DNA from: Bacteroidales bacterium
GTDB taxonomy: Bacteria > Bacteroidota > Bacteroidia > Bacteroidales > UBA932
DNA length: 31,901 nt
Direction of reading: 5' to 3'
Assembly (NCBI GenBank): GCA_017551425.1
Contig: JAFZLQ010000057.1
Span: 1-31,901, forward strand
Both the position numbers and the translations under genes were made by a program. The notes under the pieces were generated by a model, which saw only the letters and a program-made list of their open reading frames with translations, made no database searches and was not told the DNA's origin. Of this stretch, positions 30,938 to 31,901 are shown piece after piece. Every line of letters begins with the position of its first letter. Position 1 is the first letter of the stretch.

Positions 30938-31552
30938 CTAGAGATTCGCCTTGATCGTTGCGCGCAGCGACGCTCCGGCGGGCAGCAGCACGGCGCGCAT
31001 CCCGACGGCCAGGGCTCCGTCCACATTCTTTTGGGAATCGTCGATGAAGAGGCACTCTTCCGGCTTGCGGCCGCTCCCGGCGATTGCGCGGAGGTAGATT
31101 TCCGGATCGGGCTTGAGAAGGTGCATCTCGTGCGAGAGGAACATCTTCTTGAAGCTGGTGTCCAGCGGCAGGCCTGCTTTCTCGAAGTTAGGGCGATGCA
31201 GCGACATCGACAGGGCGTTGTTGTTGCTGAGGAGGAAGACGTCGTACTTCCGGCTGAGTTCTTTCACGAGGGCTACGTCGTCCGGCGCCGGGGTGCCGAA
31301 GAATTGGTCGTGGGCGCGTACAATGTCGTCCGGCGCGGTTCCGGGAGGGCAGTGTTTGAGGCACTCGGCGATGAAGCCGTCCCGGTCGTACAGGCCGATT
31401 TCGTTGTCCAGGAAGAAGCCCCGCTGATGGCATGGGTCGATGTAGTCGGCGATGTCGGCAAAGCCGGCGATCTCCCGGTACGCCTTGATACACCTTTCGG
31501 GAAACAGCGGCAGCAGAACGCCGCCCATATCGAAAAAGACAGCTTTGATCAT
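30938..31552 (-). CDS. HAD-superfamily hydrolase (YihX-like)
   Basis: A 204-residue HAD phosphatase. Motif I is FFDMGGVLL (Asp8 nucleophile, with Gly in place of the second Asp, usual for the YihX/FDxGGVL branch), motif II VFLLSNNN, motif III lysine in HLLKPDPEIYL, and motif IV ECLFIDDSQKNVDGA. A helical cap lies between motifs I and II. YihX of E. coli dephosphorylates glucose-1-phosphate; the substrate here is unknown. Start ATG 31550-31552, divergent from tRNA-Leu through the shared 30-nt promoter cassette. Confidence 0.9.
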   Translation of the reverse strand: MIKAVFFDMGGVLLPLFPERCIKAYREIAGFADIADYIDPCHQRGFFLDNEIGLYDRDGFIAECLKHCPPGTAPDDIVRAHDQFFGTPAPDDVALVKELSRKYDVFLLSNNNALSMSLHRPNFEKAGLPLDTSFKKMFLSHEMHLLKPDPEIYLRAIAGSGRKPEECLFIDDSQKNVDGALAVGMRAVLLPAGASLRATIKANL

Positions 31553-31561
31553 AAATCGCTC

Positions 31562-31591
31562 GCAAAGTTATGAAAAAAACTTATCTTTGCA
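31562..31591. promoter_or_regulatory. Divergent promoter cassette (HAD hydrolase / tRNA-Leu), copy of 11899-11928
   Basis: CAAAGTTA (31563-31570) is TAACTTTG on minus and serves the HAD gene; TATCTTTG (31582-31589) on plus serves tRNA-Leu, with transcription expected near 31593-31596, 8-11 nt before the tRNA. The boxes are 11 nt apart around seven A. All 30 nt match the reverse complement of 11899-11928. The following CAGTCCC also occurs at the tRNA-Gly promoter. Confidence 0.75.
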
Positions 31592-31603
31592 GTCCCGACC
31601 ATT

Positions 31604-31901
31604 GCCTTGGTGGTGAAATGGTAGACACGAGGGACTTGAATAATTGAGTGCTCGGTCCGAAAGGACAGATGCAGAATGTCGTAAATTCAAGGAAACCTTA
31701 ACAGGTAATGCTGATGGTAATCTTGAGCCAAGCCTCTGAAAAGAGGAAGGTGCAGAGACTAGACACGACACACCTAAAGGGCTGTGCCCCACGGTGAAGG
31801 AATAGTCCGGACCACAAACAGAAATGGTGGCGAAAGCCATAGTGGCAAGAAAATCCCTTGGCCCGAAACGGCCGTGCGGGTTCGATTCCCGCCCGAGGCA
31901 C
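31604..31901 (+). tRNA. tRNA-Leu (anticodon UAA) interrupted by a group I intron
   Basis: The 5' exon (31604-31637) has acceptor GCCTTGG, D arm GTG/CAC and anticodon half-stem AGGGA with loop bases C-T-T. The 3' exon (31850-31901) starts AAAA, then TCCCT pairs with AGGGA. A long variable arm GGCC(C)GAAA(C)GGCC marks a type II tRNA, the T arm is GCGGG-TTCGATT-CCCGC, and acceptor CCGAGGC (31893-31899) pairs with 31604-31610 through one G.U. Discriminator A31900; C31901 at the window edge may be the first base of an encoded CCA. Spliced, the loop reads CTTAAAA, anticodon UAA. The intron removes 31638-31849. Reading UUA (and UUG) leucine codons makes this tRNA essential, so the intron must splice efficiently. 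Confidence 0.96.
31638..31849 (+). ncRNA. Group I self-splicing intron (IC3-like) in the tRNA-Leu(UAA) anticodon
   Basis: 212 nt without an ORF, placed between U34 and A35. P1: exon ACUU (31634-31637) with GAGU (31646-31649), giving the U.G pair at the 5' splice site. P2: GTCC-GAAA-GGAC (31655-31666). P3: TGTCGT (31677-31682) / ACGACA (31765-31770). P4: TCAAG (31687-31691) / CTTGA (31722-31726). P6a: CCTCT-GAAA-AGAGG (31733-31746). P7: GACT (31757-31760) / AGTC (31804-31807). P8: CACC...GGTG (31771-31796) with inner GGGC/GCCC. P9: CCAC (31812-31815) / GTGG (31842-31845), enclosing TGGC-GAAA-GCCA. Conserved elements R (GTGCAGAGACTAGA, 31750-31763) and S (AAGGAATAGTCC, 31797-31808) are near-consensus, and the last base is G (31849), the omega-G. 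It acts as an RNA enzyme using external guanosine. Confidence 0.95.

Noticed and set aside
31568..31840. Minus-strand ORF of 90 codons over tRNA-Leu and its intron
   Set aside because: It is antisense to a fully structured tRNA/group I intron and shows no protein-like features.
31698..31901. Minus-strand ORF containing AGIEPARPFRAKGF
   Set aside because: This peptide is the well-known mistranslation of the reverse strand of tRNA genes; the tRNA explains the sequence.
31604..31901. tmRNA (ssrA) as an explanation for the long structured RNA at the window end
   Set aside because: No Ala-type acceptor/T-loop pairing or tag ORF is seen; the exons form tRNA-Leu(UAA) and the insert has group I core elements.

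Overview
The window reads as a chromosomal segment of a GC-rich member of the Bacteroidota, most likely order Bacteroidales (for example an Alistipes/Rikenellaceae-like or uncultured gut lineage). The basis is SusC/SusD, a PF10091-type glycanase, CotH and M64 lipoproteins, many lipobox signal peptides, a serine palmitoyltransferase-type enzyme, and promoters of the Bacteroides type (-33 TTG, about 19 nt, -7 TAnnTTTG). Genus assignment is inference.

Layout. 1-734: 5' part of a serine palmitoyltransferase-like gene (minus strand), cut by the window edge at its PLP lysine. 826-1369: tRNA-Gly(GCC) with a clear promoter, then a small lipoprotein. 1366-5001 (minus): one tight operon, made of an ORF joining a secreted-protein N-terminus to phenylalanyl-tRNA synthetase alpha (PheS), a 45-residue peptide, and an M64-type metallopeptidase lipoprotein. 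5043-6749: a C69 dipeptidase. 6800-10148 (minus): the str operon rpsL-rpsG-fusA-rpsJ, ending at a terminator after rpsJ. 10220-11869 (minus): an OmpA/TPR-like lipoprotein. 11935-14561: an overlapping envelope operon (sigma-54 activator, LptE, a conserved companion, SecG). 14643-23011 (minus): a polysaccharide utilization locus (SusC, SusD, LamG lipoprotein, GH144-like glycanase) behind a PlsC-like acyltransferase. 23064-27534: CNNM/CBS membrane protein, GH3 beta-glucosidase, COG0523 GTPase. 27649-30785: a KSDAD-repeat secreted protein (DUF6150-like), CotH lipoprotein and dicarboxylate symporter. 30938-31552 (minus): HAD hydrolase. 31604-31901: tRNA-Leu(UAA).

The most striking object is the last. 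The tRNA-Leu(UAA) gene is interrupted by a 212-nt group I intron (31638-31849) lying exactly between U34 and A35 of the anticodon. The whole core can be folded by eye (P1 with its U.G splice-site pair, P2, P3, P4, P6a, P7, P8, P9, terminal G). This is the site used by the classic cyanobacterial and plastid tRNA-Leu(UAA) introns, and it is unexpected in Bacteroidota.

How the parts work together. The PUL would import a glucan through SusC/SusD and cut it with the surface GH144-like enzyme. The GH3 enzyme in the neighbouring divergent operon would finish the oligosaccharides; the pairing suggests beta-1,2-glucan. Four divergent gene pairs (near 5020, 11914, 23040 and 31577) use back-to-back -7 boxes only 11-12 nt apart, two of them as an identical 30-nt cassette, and several of the mRNAs would be leaderless or nearly so.
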